64,000 bases of DNA, taken from contig OY754968.1 in assembly GCA_963576475.1 (NCBI GenBank), positions 15,527,116-15,591,115 on the forward strand, in the 5' to 3' direction. A program made the position numbers and the translations under genes. Under the pieces are notes generated by a model, which was given only the letters and a program-made list of their open reading frames with translations, did not search any database and was not told where the DNA came from. Source of the stretch: Molanna angustata (Eukaryota; Arthropoda; Insecta; Trichoptera; Molannidae). Every line of letters begins with the position of its first letter. Position 1 is the stretch's first letter. Shown piece after piece: positions 11,747-21,587 of this stretch.

Positions 11747-12131
11747 CTGTCACCTATTAATTTATGGTAACCCGTTGTTTCATCATTACTCCGCAACATT
11801 TTTTTCATTACTCCGCAACGTTTTCATAACATTTTTTTCATATAAATATCTAAATAATGATATTCAGGAAATAAAATATGAAAATAAAACCCAAACACTA
11901 TAAGGAACGTTGTATTTTTTTTTTCAAAACATCGACAAATAATGTCAAATCACCGGAGAAACATGAATGAATTGCGACGTTGTCAGCTCAAACAGTAACA
12001 TAGCAACGTTATTGTTATATTGTTATATAAATGTGATTATGAATAGTCAAGAATATAAGTGCTTATACTATGTTTTAGCTATATAATGTTTTTACCATAG
12101 TATAAGGAAATATAATGAATAAGACTGTTTA

Positions 12132-12834
12132 TATTTTATTTTAAATAAGATATATTAAGTAAAATATACTGTCATTCTTGGAAGAATTTCTGTATAAAAA
12201 TATTTTTTTATGCAAACGAGCTTCTATAAATCAAGAATAAGAAACAAAATTGTTTTTGTGTAGTTAGTCCATGCTTGTGATAATATTTATTTAAAAGCTG
12301 ATTTTAGTAAAAATCTGGTTCATAATATTTATGGTAAGTAGGTATATAAAAGCAGAATCCACACTTAACCTTTCTGGATCTATGTAAAGTTGGTATAATT
12401 ACAAGTCTAGTTTCTGAATTATTTAACACGGACTTGGAGTTTCTTAGGATACCAAGACCCTTTGGAAGTTCTCATACTTCCGGTAGCATTTGTGCCGAAT
12501 GAAAATTGGTAACATATTTACAAATATTTTCAACATTCATTCACAATGAGGACAATTTAAATACTCTTTTTTAAAAATAACGATTAAGCTGATGACAGCA
12601 TATACCTAAGTCCCGAAGAATAACTATTTCATGGATATTCTTACAAATAAACAGCAAATTTTAAGCCTATATTAATAATATTATCAGTTTTTTTATTTAT
12701 GTTATATCATATCAAATAATATAGAATTTGAACAAAAGTATACAAATTTGATTATTATGAAATGAATATGGTGAACAATAGAAGCAACGAAGAAAATTGA
12801 GCCTACTCCCACTGAGTTAACTATTGATATAATT
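12132..12834. other. No feature seen
   Basis: AT-rich, no coding signal. Confidence 0.5.
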
Positions 12835-12979
12835 TTCGCCAAGCATCTTGAACGATTTTCCAGTTGCGCATAGCGTAAATTTGTGTCTTTTTGCTTTGAT
12901 GGTTTACATACGTGTACGTCGCCCCCCTTTTCGGTTAAAAGTTCAAGTTATTTGGTGACACCTATATCAACCTTTTTCA
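12835..12979 (+). repeat. Dispersed repeat W, copy 1
   Basis: Shares with 17888-18018 a collinear ~130-bp stretch: TTCGCCAA, CATCTTGAACGA, GTTGCGCA, TTTTTGCTT, GTTTAC, a CCCCCCTTTTCGG block and TTCAAGTTATTTG. Same orientation, about 75-80% alike by eye. Class unknown. Confidence 0.75.
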
Positions 12980-13889
12980 AAATCTAAAGTAGGTATACCT
13001 AAAACTTTTATGTGTAAATAGGCATATCATTTATATCTATTTACGTTGGTTTTTTCAAAACCTATTACATGGTTATTTTTAGGGGTCGCTACATTGAATA
13101 TGTCAATGTCAAAACCACAGTACCTTGGTACTGAGAAGTCCAAAGAAAAAAGTCAGGAATGTACTCACATCGTTTGAAATGTTTTCACGTTTTTTTCTCT
13201 GGGTAAGTTGAATTGTCACAATGGTATGTGAAATATATCAAACATATTATACAATAATACTGTTTTAAATTTATTCCAAATAAATATATTTGCGGCAAAT
13301 AGGTATATTCTTCGAAAGTACATTTTACTGTCGAGCAATTTGCACTAGGAAAAAGTCATTAACCTACCAGAATATTGACAACAATACAATTACAAGAGCT
13401 ACTTTTCTATTGAGGAACGTTCGAGAACCAGGGTGGACATGATTTTGGCAAATATAGGTTCAGATTTTTATTTTTTAAGCTTATAAAATATAGCAAAAAC
13501 AAACGTATCACTTTTAATAAATCTGGTTATCTTTAACATAATAAAAGATAAACTCAATAAAAAAATAGTTAAATTGTAATAGTGCCAAAGAAAATAAGCG
13601 TTGCACAAATATGTAATAAGAGTAGGTATATGTATAAATGACATAATATATATAAATATGTGCAATAAAATGTATATAAATTAAATTATATAATGTTGTA
13701 GAAAAATCTTGAATAAAAGAGGAGTATTTATTACGAGTTATTGCATGAACGTGAGTCGATAAATGTCTGTCAACCTAGGAAAGTGTGTCACTTGATTCTG
13801 TTTATATTTCGAGAGACAGGATGATTCAGTATAATCTTCAATGTTTCCAGGCATCACAAACAAAATGAAATCTTTCTTGAATTGAATAT
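12980..13889. other. AT-rich stretch, no gene seen
   Basis: A 65-codon frame at 13468-13665 (minus) is Ile/Phe-rich and motif-free; not called. Confidence 0.5.
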
Positions 13890-14200
13890 TTTTATTATTG
13901 CATATGCGCAAACATTGGATTTTTTTCCCTGTCGGGAGTCAAAGATATTTTTTAACAGATTTTTAATTATCTCAATAGAGACGAAGTTGGAATATTTACT
14001 GTAGGAGAACCGGGAAATCAAGGCACCTACAGGGCTTACGACCTGTCATCGGCTGGTTTACGTGATCACTTTATGCGCTTGCGCAACGTTCACCAATTAT
14101 GCCTTTTAATGAGATCCCTATCAATTCAATTTTTGAAAGTTCTATATATTGTAATACTGAAATTCTTTTCGCTTGAAAATAAGGAATTTTTTTTCAAAAA
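13890..14200 (+). repeat. Dispersed repeat Z, copy 1 (plus arm of palindrome)
   Basis: Starts near TTGCATATGCGCAAACAT, contains CCTGTCGGGAGTCAAA, CACCTACAGGGCTTACGACC and ATGCGCTTGCGCAACG. The same words occur in order at 44742-45005 and, reversed, at 31226-31450. No coding potential, no B box and no terminal inverted repeat seen, so it is unclassified. Confidence 0.8.
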
Positions 14201-14445
14201 AAAAAATTCCTTATTTTCAAGCGAAAAGAATTTCAGTATTACAATATATAGAACTTTCAAAAATTGAATTGATAGGGATCTCATTAAAAGTCATAATTGG
14301 TGAACGTTGCGCAAGCGCATAAAGTGATCACGTAAACCAGCCGATGACAGGTCGTAAGCCCTGTAGGTGCCTTGATTTCCCGGTTCTCCTACAGTAAATA
14401 TTCCAACTTCGTCTCTATTGAGATAATTAAAAATCTGTTAAAAAA
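13948..14445. repeat. Near-perfect palindrome, ~247-bp arms
   Basis: The sequence from 13948 to about 14194 returns in reverse complement from about 14199 to 14445. I see only about one mismatch (around the CCTTTTAATGAG/CTCATTAAAAG segment). The centre is an imperfect T-run/A-run. The arms are copies of repeat Z. This is either a recent inverted duplication or a template-switch or assembly fold-back. Confidence 0.95.
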
Positions 14446-15199
14446 TTTCTTGAATTCGTACATTTGATGATGGTATCGCAAGAGGAGGCACACGAAAAAA
14501 TATTTCTGGAAAAAACCATCCATGTTAATTTAAAAAGTATCTACAAATCTACGAGAGTTTTTAGATTATCAAAAATTTACGTTCTTTAAACTGATAATTT
14601 GTTAAGAGTCAATGTATTTCTTATACGAAATTTCCCAAGTTTGGGAATTGAAGTTTGTGTGAATTTATTTCATAGCCTCTGGAGTACATACTTGTATGTG
14701 CGTTATGTACCTATTTACAGGTTGTTTGAAAAACAATATTCCAAGAATGATGAAAAAGCTTTGGTTCACTAGTGTGGCATGTCAAAAACAAAAATAAATT
14801 CATTTAGGTAATTATTTAGCTTGAAACAAAATTAAATTTTAATTATATTAGTACATAAATATTTATCAAGAAAACACGTCAAAAATTATTAAGTCAGGTA
14901 TTGGTTTTTCTCAAATTATATTTGAATTTGGAGAATGTAAAACGCTCTGAATCTCGGCAAAGGTCACATTGTCGATACACACGCTTTTTGCTCAATTTTT
15001 AATCATATTTATTAGTTCTTTAATTTATGTGAACGTTTATATTATGATATACATATATATTTAATTGTGAATCGAAAATTCACATATACATATGTAAAAT
15101 AACCAGGCCTTTCTACTCTCTCTCTCTCTGCTTGTCTTAACTAAAGCTAAAATTCACTATTTCAAATAGCTTTAATTACTTGCTTTTGTATAGCGACAG
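14446..15199. other. AT-rich stretch with a short CT microsatellite
   Basis: CTCTCT tract at about 15116-15129. Nothing else supported. Confidence 0.5.
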
Positions 15200-15600
15200 G
15201 CTAAATTAAAGTCCCACAAGGCAAAATATTACTTGCCACAATTAACTTTGGTGATCAGAAATTCACCATCATTACCCACAAACAATTGAATATGTGGAGT
15301 AAGTATATTAAATAACATTGAATTCCAAGATTCGCAAAACGAGCGATTATATTATTATTCCAACAGTAATATATTTGTTGAAGAATATAATGTGGGTCAC
15401 GGTTGGGTAAATAAACATACTACAATGTCCAGCATTATACTGTTTAGTTCCTTAAAGAAAAGTTTTTTGAGAAGTAGGCACAAACATTGGTACCTACATA
15501 TTGTTATGTACAGATAATGGATATACTCGGCGAATACGGGTGTTCACAGCTCTTAGAAAACACATTCAGAGCAGAGCTGATAGAGAGAATTTTTCTAAGA
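15200..15600 (+). pseudogene. Possible decayed LTR-retrotransposon pol (RNase H and integrase scraps)
   Basis: Around 15220-15300 one frame reads QKFTIITHKQLNMWS, resembling the FTIxTDHKPL segment of Ty3/gypsy RNase H with its Asp lost. Around 15500 another frame reads CTDNGYTRR, resembling the integrase TDNG segment. The order is right but the spacing is much too short and the frames are broken. Chance resemblance is quite possible. Confidence 0.25.
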
Positions 15601-16059
15601 TATTTTAGTTTCTTCGCTTGTTATCCAATTACGATATACAATGAATTTAAAAGGAAATCTATGGAATCGAGTTGATTTTATTATATATGTTTGTTGAGAC
15701 GCTATGAATAGAATACTTTGCAAATATTTCGGGCGCCGTGTAATCTTTTATTCATATGTGACACATTCAGAATTCGAGGTGGAATTTACTTACGTACATA
15801 ATATTTGAATGGTCACAGTGGTTCACTAAAATAAGCACATTATGTGGTAGTTTGTACACTAAGTATTTTGCAACAGAATATTAAAGATATGTTCAGTTCT
15901 AGTAATTCTGTTTACCCCTTGCAATATTATTTTAATTGGCTAAAACAAAATGCAGTAGGAAAATTAATCTGATATACACAATATATTGATTGGATAAAAG
16001 AAGGTATATTATTATTTTAGTCTATTATTTAATGCATATTCAAATAACATGTGGTCTCA
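15601..16059. other. No feature seen
   Basis: AT-rich, no coding signal. Confidence 0.5.
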
Positions 16060-16210
16060 CATAAAATAAAATCACTTTCTCAGATTGGAAATATTCGATC
16101 ACGTGTTCTTTGAATGTCTGATGCACTACAAATATGACATAAATATATCCCAACTTAAAATTCCCTCTACCAGTAAACACGTCGCATCTCTTATCACTTA
16201 ACTTTCTTCC
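16060..16210 (+). pseudogene. C-terminal remnant of a non-LTR RT with HVFFEC motif
   Basis: One frame reads LEIFDHVFFECLMHYKYDIN and continues for about 25 residues. The HVFFEC part matches the C-terminal Cys-Cys-His-Cys motif that follows RT in several non-LTR clades, seen also at 22745-23197. The preceding Cys pair is not visible. A short 3' relic. Confidence 0.45.
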
Positions 16211-16364
16211 TATTTATTCCACAATGACTAAATGTATCTCAATCAATGGTAATAAAATGTTACATTTGCCTCCCAAATGAATTAGCAGATAAAGGAATAT
16301 AAAAAGATTAAAATTGCATGATTCTAGGGTTTTTGTGTTAACAGAGTGGAAATCCATTTTAAAT

Positions 16365-16433
16365 GAATAAATAAATAACTTTGTATTTTTCCACAATATT
16401 TTTGTGGAAAAATACAAAGTTATTTATTTATTC
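16365..16433. repeat. Perfect 32-bp-arm hairpin
   Basis: Arms 16365-16396 and 16402-16433 are exact reverse complements with a 5-base loop. Too close to be two transposon ends. Could be a foldback remnant or replication-slippage product. Confidence 0.95.
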
Positions 16434-17184
16434 AATTAAAATTGCAACAAACATTCTAAATTGGTTGTTTTTGATTTGTTGTTGATATATTTCAATTGCA
16501 TGTATTTCCTTTTTTATTTTTTTTTAATATGTGTTTGATATGTTTCAATTGTCTGTATTCCATATTTTAAATTTTTTTAATGTTTGTTTGATAATTTGAT
16601 TATGTATGACTTTGATTTAATTACTTTAATTTTATTAATTTATTTATTTTTCCTTCTCGCACAACAGCTTTACGCCAGTTACAGTGCGACACAAGTATGA
16701 GTTTGATTTAATTGCTTTATATTTGATATGTTTTATATGCCAGTGTAAGTGATTCCCTCATCAGCTACAAGATTGCAATCTTTTTGATGAGGCATTGCAA
16801 AAAAAAACTACTGTAAAAATGTGTATTGGAACTTAATAATAAAATTATATGTTAGATAAAATAATTCCTTAATGGTTTTAATCTGTAAGTCGTAATATTA
16901 AGGGTGGGTTGCCTAATATTATAAAAAAAACTAGTTTTTTTTTCATAACAAACTCCCTTTGTAACGATTTTATTGTTTCATAGAGTAAGGAATGGATTGT
17001 TGGTCTGTGGTTGTATTGTATTCATATTTTTAAACATTTTTTTGCAGGTACCTACTCATGGCAATAGATGGAAAATATATGAAGTCAAATAATACAATTA
17101 TTGCATGTTTTAGTGGCAGTGGTATAAAGTTATCGGGATGAAACAATTAGGTACGTACGTGAGAAATATTTTTTATACAAATTT
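16434..17184. other. AT-rich stretch, no gene seen
   Basis: Low-complexity T-rich text with repeated TTTGATATGTTT words near 16480-16560. Nothing more supported. Confidence 0.5.
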
Positions 17185-17245
17185 CTCTTCTGCTAGGAAT
17201 CGAACCCAAACTGCCAACACATCAATCAACTAATTTACACATGTC
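17185..17245 (-). mobile_element. SINE3 fragment, minus strand
   Basis: Reverse complement contains GGGTTCGATTCCTAGCAGAAGAG, matching the B box and 3' arm of the SINE at 28632-28740. The A-box half is not recognisable. Confidence 0.45.
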
Positions 17246-17887
17246 ATATAAAAAAATCAATTTATTAAATGTCAAAATTTCATATCTTTAAAATCGAAAG
17301 TGTCTTAAAAATACTAACGAAGCCTTCAACGTGTTACGTACTCGTAGAAGGTCGATTGTTGATTCTCTTAGATGACCTCAAGTGAATGCAATATCCTGTT
17401 ACAGAATTTTCTCCATCTACAAGCAATATCTTCCGATATTATGATAAACTTATGTAGAGAGAAGCTATAGTTTGGTGCTGTTATAGGTACGTAATACGTA
17501 TTAATAGTGTAAACATGCCATAACATGGAGATAATACATAACTACACATGCATCCTTTTGAAGGCAACGTTCATTCCAAATAGCTTATCGTCTGTATAAA
17601 CTCGTGTTTACGACTTACCTAAACATAATAAATGTAATGTATTAATCTTACCTACAGAATATTGATAAAATTTATCAATATAAAATCCATTATTCCTTTT
17701 AACTAGAACCAATTTAGATATCTTTTTTAGATATAGTGCTTCATTTGAGAATAATAATCAGTAGAATTATCTCAAAATATAATTTTAAAGGAAAAATTTC
17801 ACTATTTACACTTTCTGGTATATAGCTTTATGGCACACTTAAATATAACAGCCACCGGACGACACTTTTTATAAAGCTTGTATAATA
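17246..17887. other. No feature seen
   Basis: AT-rich. A small palindrome ATTGATAAAATTTATCAAT lies near 17660. Confidence 0.5.
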
Positions 17888-18018
17888 TTCGCCAAACATC
17901 TTGAACGAGCTTTCGGTTGCGCAGAGCGCAAATTTGTTTCTTTTTGCTTCGTTGGTTTACGTGCAAATCACCCCCCTTTTCGGCTAATAGTTCAAGTTAT
18001 TTGACGACAACTTTAACA
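17888..18018 (+). repeat. Dispersed repeat W, copy 2
   Basis: Collinear with 12835-12979 (see there), including the CCCCCCTTTTCGG block and TTCAAGTTATTTG. Confidence 0.75.
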
Positions 18019-18439
18019 GTTTTAAGGGCTTCACGTCAATACCAAATAGCTCAGCCACGACCCTCAGCGCTAAATCATTAGGTACATTGATCAAAAAAGG
18101 TGTACAATAATGTGATTGACTATCGATCTTGAAAAATACCTGGTATAAATAATATAAAAGTACCTAACTTTATTGATAGGGTGATGTTAGTACATTGTGA
18201 TCACGTAAAATTCATCGTTGGTTTGGTCGGGGTAATGACCATTCACGCAACATAGCCTTCCCATCAAGATGATACATTGATGTTCATGAATATCACAGCC
18301 CACTAAAGTTGCTCGTAGATCTATTGGAAGTAAACATGGAGGGGTGGTTACTGTAACTGGTATGTATTAGGAATCGAGGACACGTATTCTAAATCTTTTT
18401 ATTTCACTTCCACGGCATTTTATTTTTATTATTTTATTT
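18019..18439. other. No feature seen
   Basis: AT-rich, no coding signal. Confidence 0.5.
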
Positions 18440-18640
18440 TGTTTCTTGGACAACTTACACGCACTTTGTGAAATATAAATTAAACAAGCACCCAATAACA
18501 AGTTGCCACCTTCTGGAAATATTTATCATCTCACAGATTCAGATTGAAAACAATGTGTATCCACCGGGAATCAAACCCGGGACCTTTGGCTTAAAAGTCG
18601 AATATCCAAGCATATGAGCCGCGAAGGCCGACTTTCATTT
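18440..18640 (-). mobile_element. SINE2 copy (tRNA-derived), minus strand
   Basis: Reverse complement starts GGCCTTCGCGGCTCATATGC (A-box region) and has a B-box region CCCGGGTTTGATTCCCGG. It is followed by a ~130-bp body with GTTATTGGGTGCTTGTTTAA and an AT-rich tail. The body aligns with the plus copy at 43315-43452. Confidence 0.8.
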
Positions 18641-18779
18641 CACTATGCTGAACTAACAAATAGATGAACGATTCTATATATGGCTAAAACATAAATAGGA
18701 ATATTGATATAAACATGTAGCCATACATAACAACACATTGGTCATGATGCTCGTTGTAAATAGCTTCAAATATTCTAAA

Positions 18780-18981
18780 CTATTCCATAACTCTGATGAT
18801 AGTAAAGTCCATGATGATTTTCTTTTGACAAACCTCCACAATAGAGTGATATATCAAAAGCTCGGAAAGATCTACATCTTCAAATTGTTTCTTTAAACGT
18901 CTCAAAAACCCAAACCTGCCTAATTATTTTAAAAAGAACTCTAACTAACTGCTTATGTCTTTTAACGGAAGCACCTTACCT
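18780..18981 (+). pseudogene. RT remnant, upstream block
   Basis: Near 18795 a DDSKVHDDF string resembles a degraded YADD region. At 18880-18981 one frame reads LQIVSLNVSKTQTCLIILKR, matching the segment that follows YADD by about 50 residues. The frame then runs into the LTR. Stops and frame changes show long decay. Confidence 0.5.
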
Positions 18982-19243
18982 TGATGCGCCTGTAATGGGT
19001 GACCGGACCCGGCGCCCTTCCATAGCGAAGCTAAAACGCACCCAGCCTAGCATGCTCACGATACGGTCGCATCCCGGATCGATGTCGACCGTATAACGAT
19101 ACCACGTGACATCCACGTGAAAGGATGCATGTGTCGTGTGACCTGCGAGCTGCTCTTGAGCAACCTGAAGGTCACCCACACGCACCTATACGCGGCACAC
19201 TTTTTAAGTGCGCCTTTTGCTGGCGTATTCAGTGGACTCGAAT

Positions 19244-19284
19244 AGGAGACTTCATCTCCTAAAGCGAGTCTGGGTGGTGGTGGG
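19244..19284 (+). promoter_or_regulatory. Hairpin + GGGTGGTGGTGGG signature inside the LTR
   Basis: AGGAGA-CTTCA-TCTCCT (19244-19260), then 11 bases, then GGGTGGTGGTGGG (19272-19284). The same arrangement with the same 11-base gap ends the R1-clade element (61232-61274) and the fragment at 27974-28016. Its presence here is unexplained. Confidence 0.6.
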
Positions 19285-19327
19285 CCAACTCTCAATACCA
19301 CGTGACATGCCTGAACAAGTTAGTCAA

Positions 19328-19455
19328 CCAATCAGCGCGCACCGCGCCGGCCAATCAGAGACCGCGTTGTATCGGCGAATCAGAGCGAGCGGTCAGCACT
19401 CGCCGTACAACCGGCCAATCAGAGCGCGCCACAATCGGCTGGCGGCGTATAAATA
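19328..19455 (+). promoter_or_regulatory. LTR promoter: CCAAT boxes and TATA box
   Basis: CCAATCAG occurs at 19328, 19351 and 19415, with a CGAATCAG variant near 19376 and ACAATCGG near 19431. TATAAATA follows at 19448-19455. This is a dense RNA polymerase II promoter. An arthropod-type initiator word TCAGT is at 19497, farther from the TATA box than usual, so the start site is uncertain. Confidence 0.75.
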
Positions 19456-19734
19456 CGGGTCGACCGCGCTACGGGCAAGACCTCCGCAAGACCACTTCAG
19501 TCGGGAAGACTCCAGCCGTTGAACGGACCTGGCCCTGCCTGTCGTGTCGGATCGACGAAGAAGCGACTTCCACCCCCGACGTGGCCGTCGAGTCTGCATA
19601 CACTTCGATATCTCTTAACACGGCACGCTTCGATATCTCTTAACACTAAACACTTCGATATCTCTCGAGCACTCCGACCTCGCACCAGCCTGGACCTGCG
19701 CCCAGCGGCCAGCCCCCAGTCACTGCTTCTGCCA

Positions 19735-20118
19735 CTGCACCGCCTTCCCGGACTGCGCCCCTGGACTGCGACACTGGTCTGCGCCCCTGGTCTGCACCAC
19801 TGGTCTGCGCCCCTGGACTGCGCCCCTGGCCTGCGCCCCTGGTCTGCGCCCCTGGTCTGCACCACTGGTCTGCACCCCTGCCACTGCGCCCCTGGTTTGC
19901 GCACCTGCTCTACGCCCCTGGTCACCAGCCTGAGCCACGCCCTGCAACCAGCCCCAGCCGCTGCCACTGCGCCCCTGCTCCGCGCTCCTGGTTTGCGCAC
20001 CTGCTCTGCGCCCCTGGTATGCGCACCTGCTCTGCGCCCCTGGTCACCAGCCTGAGCCACGCCCTGCAACCAGCCCCAGCCGCTGCCACTGCGCCCCTGC
20101 TCCGCGCCCCTGGTTTGC
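19735..20118 (+). repeat. GC-rich degenerate minisatellite with a ~121-bp internal duplication
   Basis: Repeated CTGCGCCCCTGGT words. A segment of about 121 bases containing CCAGCCTGAGCCACGCC occurs twice, near 19922 and 20043. It opens long Arg/Gly/Ala or Cys/Pro frames on both strands that are by-products of the repeat. Confidence 0.85.
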
Positions 20119-20335
20119 GCACCTGCTCTGCGCCCCTGGTTTGCGCACCTGCTCTGCGCCCCTGGTTTGCGCACCTGCTCTGCGCTCCTGGTTTGCGCAC
20201 CTGCTCTGCGCCCCTGGTTTGCGCACCTGCTCTGCGCCCCTGGTTGCGCACCTGCTCTGCACCCCTGCTTTGCGCACCTGCGCTGTGCCCCTGCTTTGCG
20301 CACCTGCTCTGCGCCCCGGGTCTGCGCACCTGATC
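20119..20335 (+). repeat. 26-bp tandem minisatellite, ~8 copies
   Basis: Unit CCTGCTCTGCGCCCCTGG followed by TTTGCGCA, repeated about eight times. Early copies are nearly identical; later ones have drifted, one by a single-base deletion. It lies in the transcribed part of the LTR. Confidence 0.95.
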
Positions 20336-20460
20336 TGTGTGATTAGTGTTTGTGATAGGACACATCTGGTGATCGTGATAGGACACGCTAGTGTTTGTGA
20401 TAGGACACATTTTGTGATTATAATAGAACATATTTGTGCTTGTGATAGGACGCTATTTAT
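20336..20460 (+). repeat. GTGATAGGACAC short repeats
   Basis: GTGATAGGACAC or close variants occur five or so times with 20-35-base spacing just downstream of the minisatellite. Confidence 0.8.
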
Positions 20461-20550
20461 TTTGGTTGTGAATTTGGACATTAAGGGATTCTCCTGCCAC
20501 TGTACTTCTTTCTTTTGTATCGTGTATTTTGTTGTGTATTGTTCTGTGTC

Positions 20551-20556
20551 TCACAA
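20551..20556 (+). terminator. AATAAA polyadenylation signal of the LTR
   Basis: AATAAA in the sequence CACAATAAACATT about 100 bases before the LTR end, the expected place for the R/U5 boundary. Confidence 0.7.
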
Positions 20557-20660
20557 TAAACATTATTGACAATTATACCGGCTTTTCACTGCTCTGTTCC
20601 TCCTTTTGACCCCGAGTGTGTGGTTAATCTCCAAACCATACATCTCGGGCGTATCAACCT

Positions 20661-21124
20661 AACAACAAATCTATCAACCTGCTTGGAGTATCTATAAAGA
20701 ACCAAGTGCACTACAAGGTCTCCATTGAAGCTAAGGTGAAACTCACTTCCAAAAAAAACTGCGAATTATATAGAGCCCTTAGATATTTTTCAAAAACTCA
20801 AATTTGTATTCTCTACCATGCGCAAATACGCCCAATCATTGAATATGGTAGTCACTCTGGAGTGGCGCCACCCAATACCTACTGAATACTCTCGATGCTG
20901 TACAAATGAGTGTTGTACGTCTGATTGAAAACCCATCACTGACTGATGGATTGAACTCACTAGACCAAATGCTCAAGGTCGGTATTCTAAGTTTATTCTA
21001 TAGACAATACAAAGGGAGATGCTCAGAAGAACTTGCATCTATAGTTCCTCTTCCACCCATTCACAATAGACACTCGTTTTAATTGATCTCAACACCCGTT
21101 CACAGTAAACTTTCAACATCATGT
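20661..21124 (+). pseudogene. RT C-terminal block of the split retrotransposon, frameshifted
   Basis: The frame from 20661 reads NNKSINLLGVSIKNQ and continues through ILYHAQIRPIIEYGSH to a stop at 20883. One base off, it continues LLNTLDAVQMSVVRLIENPS, SLFYRQYKGRCSEELAS and PPIHNRHS to about 21080. These are standard post-YADD blocks of a non-LTR RT. The shift fits a one-base loss. Confidence 0.8.
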
Positions 21125-21271
21125 ACATGAAATGAAATGAAATGAAATTATTTATTTCCATTTACACATATATATAAAAACAATAACAAAAAATAGCTAT
21201 ATTTAAAAAAAAAATATATACTTATCATAAACATAGTACTTATATATAATTTTTCGTATTTGGAAATTTAC

Positions 21272-21301
21272 TGCCTCACTAGACAAGTCTGTTCTGAGGC
21301 A
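21272..21301 (-). promoter_or_regulatory. Two-stem 3' UTR hairpin, element A
   Basis: Outer stem TGCCTCA/TGAGGCA (21272-21278 with 21295-21301), inner stem AGAC/GTCT (21281-21284 with 21287-21290), linkers of 2 and 4 bases. Its counterparts at 25193-25226 and 27337-27369 keep both stems with different bases. Confidence 0.75.
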
Positions 21302-21587
21302 GTACTGTTTCAATTTTCCCAGTGGTTACATGTTTTTGAAATATAACAGACATAATCAAATTGCCGTTAGGCAATAAGTCCGCCATTTGTACTAGCTATT
21401 AAGTAATGTACATGTACAATAAGTGTTTTAAATAAATAAATAAATAAACATAAACAGGAAAGAAAAAGAATCAGAAAATTTACCGTGAACTCTCATTTTA
21501 TTTTAGTCCATATAATTGTAGTGGAAACGTTTGATGGAACCAAGCTGCGGCAAAGATTTTCAGGTTATGAAGGCACAGAGCAGTGAA

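Larger units (their letters stand above)
10721..11754. mobile_element. Foldback/Mutator-like element with subrepeat-bearing TIRs, 9-bp target duplication
   Basis: TATTAATTT occurs at 10712-10720 and 11755-11763, flush with inverted ends. The left end reads GATTACATGAAAATTCTTCG; the right end, reverse complemented, reads GGTGACAGGAAAATTATTCG. Each arm is a series of ~15-bp units of the form AATTNTTCGAAN (left ~10729-10865, right ~11608-11746). Nine-base duplications and arms made of short subrepeats are known for Drosophila FB elements and, for the duplication size, Mutator-type elements. The ~700-bp middle carries no transposase I recognise, so the copy is non-autonomous. Confidence 0.8.
8701..12131. 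mobile_element. Composite bounded by a 17-bp perfect terminal inverted repeat
   Basis: TAAACAGTCTTATTCAT at 8701-8717 is repeated in exact reverse complement at 12115-12131. A second inverted pair, CTATTCATAA at 8773-8782 and 12038-12047, lies at similar depth inside each end, so the ends probably form a diverged ~80-95-bp inverted repeat. Nested inside are a truncated retrotransposon, a 143-bp triplication and a foldback-like element. No transposase is visible and I see no clear target duplication. Confidence 0.4.
18982..20656. mobile_element. Solo LTR, 1,675 bp, GC-rich, ACCT target duplication
   Basis: Ends are TGATGCGCCTGTAATG and, reverse complemented, TGATACGCCCGAGATG, so the termini are TG...CA with an imperfect inverted repeat. 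ACCT flanks both sides (18978-18981 and 20657-20660), and the host reading frame resumes right after, which supports the boundaries. A 4-bp duplication fits Ty3/gypsy-type integration. The inside has CCAAT boxes, a TATA box, a GC-rich minisatellite and AATAAA. No internal domain or second LTR is present, so it is a solo LTR. It reads in the plus direction. Confidence 0.8.

Noticed and set aside
14073..14267. 64-codon frame across the palindrome centre
   Set aside because: It spans the fold-back loop and is a by-product of the inverted duplication.
19497..20481. Several 100-270-codon Arg/Gly/Ala/Gln or Cys/Ala/Pro frames on both strands
   Set aside because: All arise from the GC-rich 26-bp minisatellite, which keeps more than one frame open at once. 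No domain, and they lie inside an LTR.
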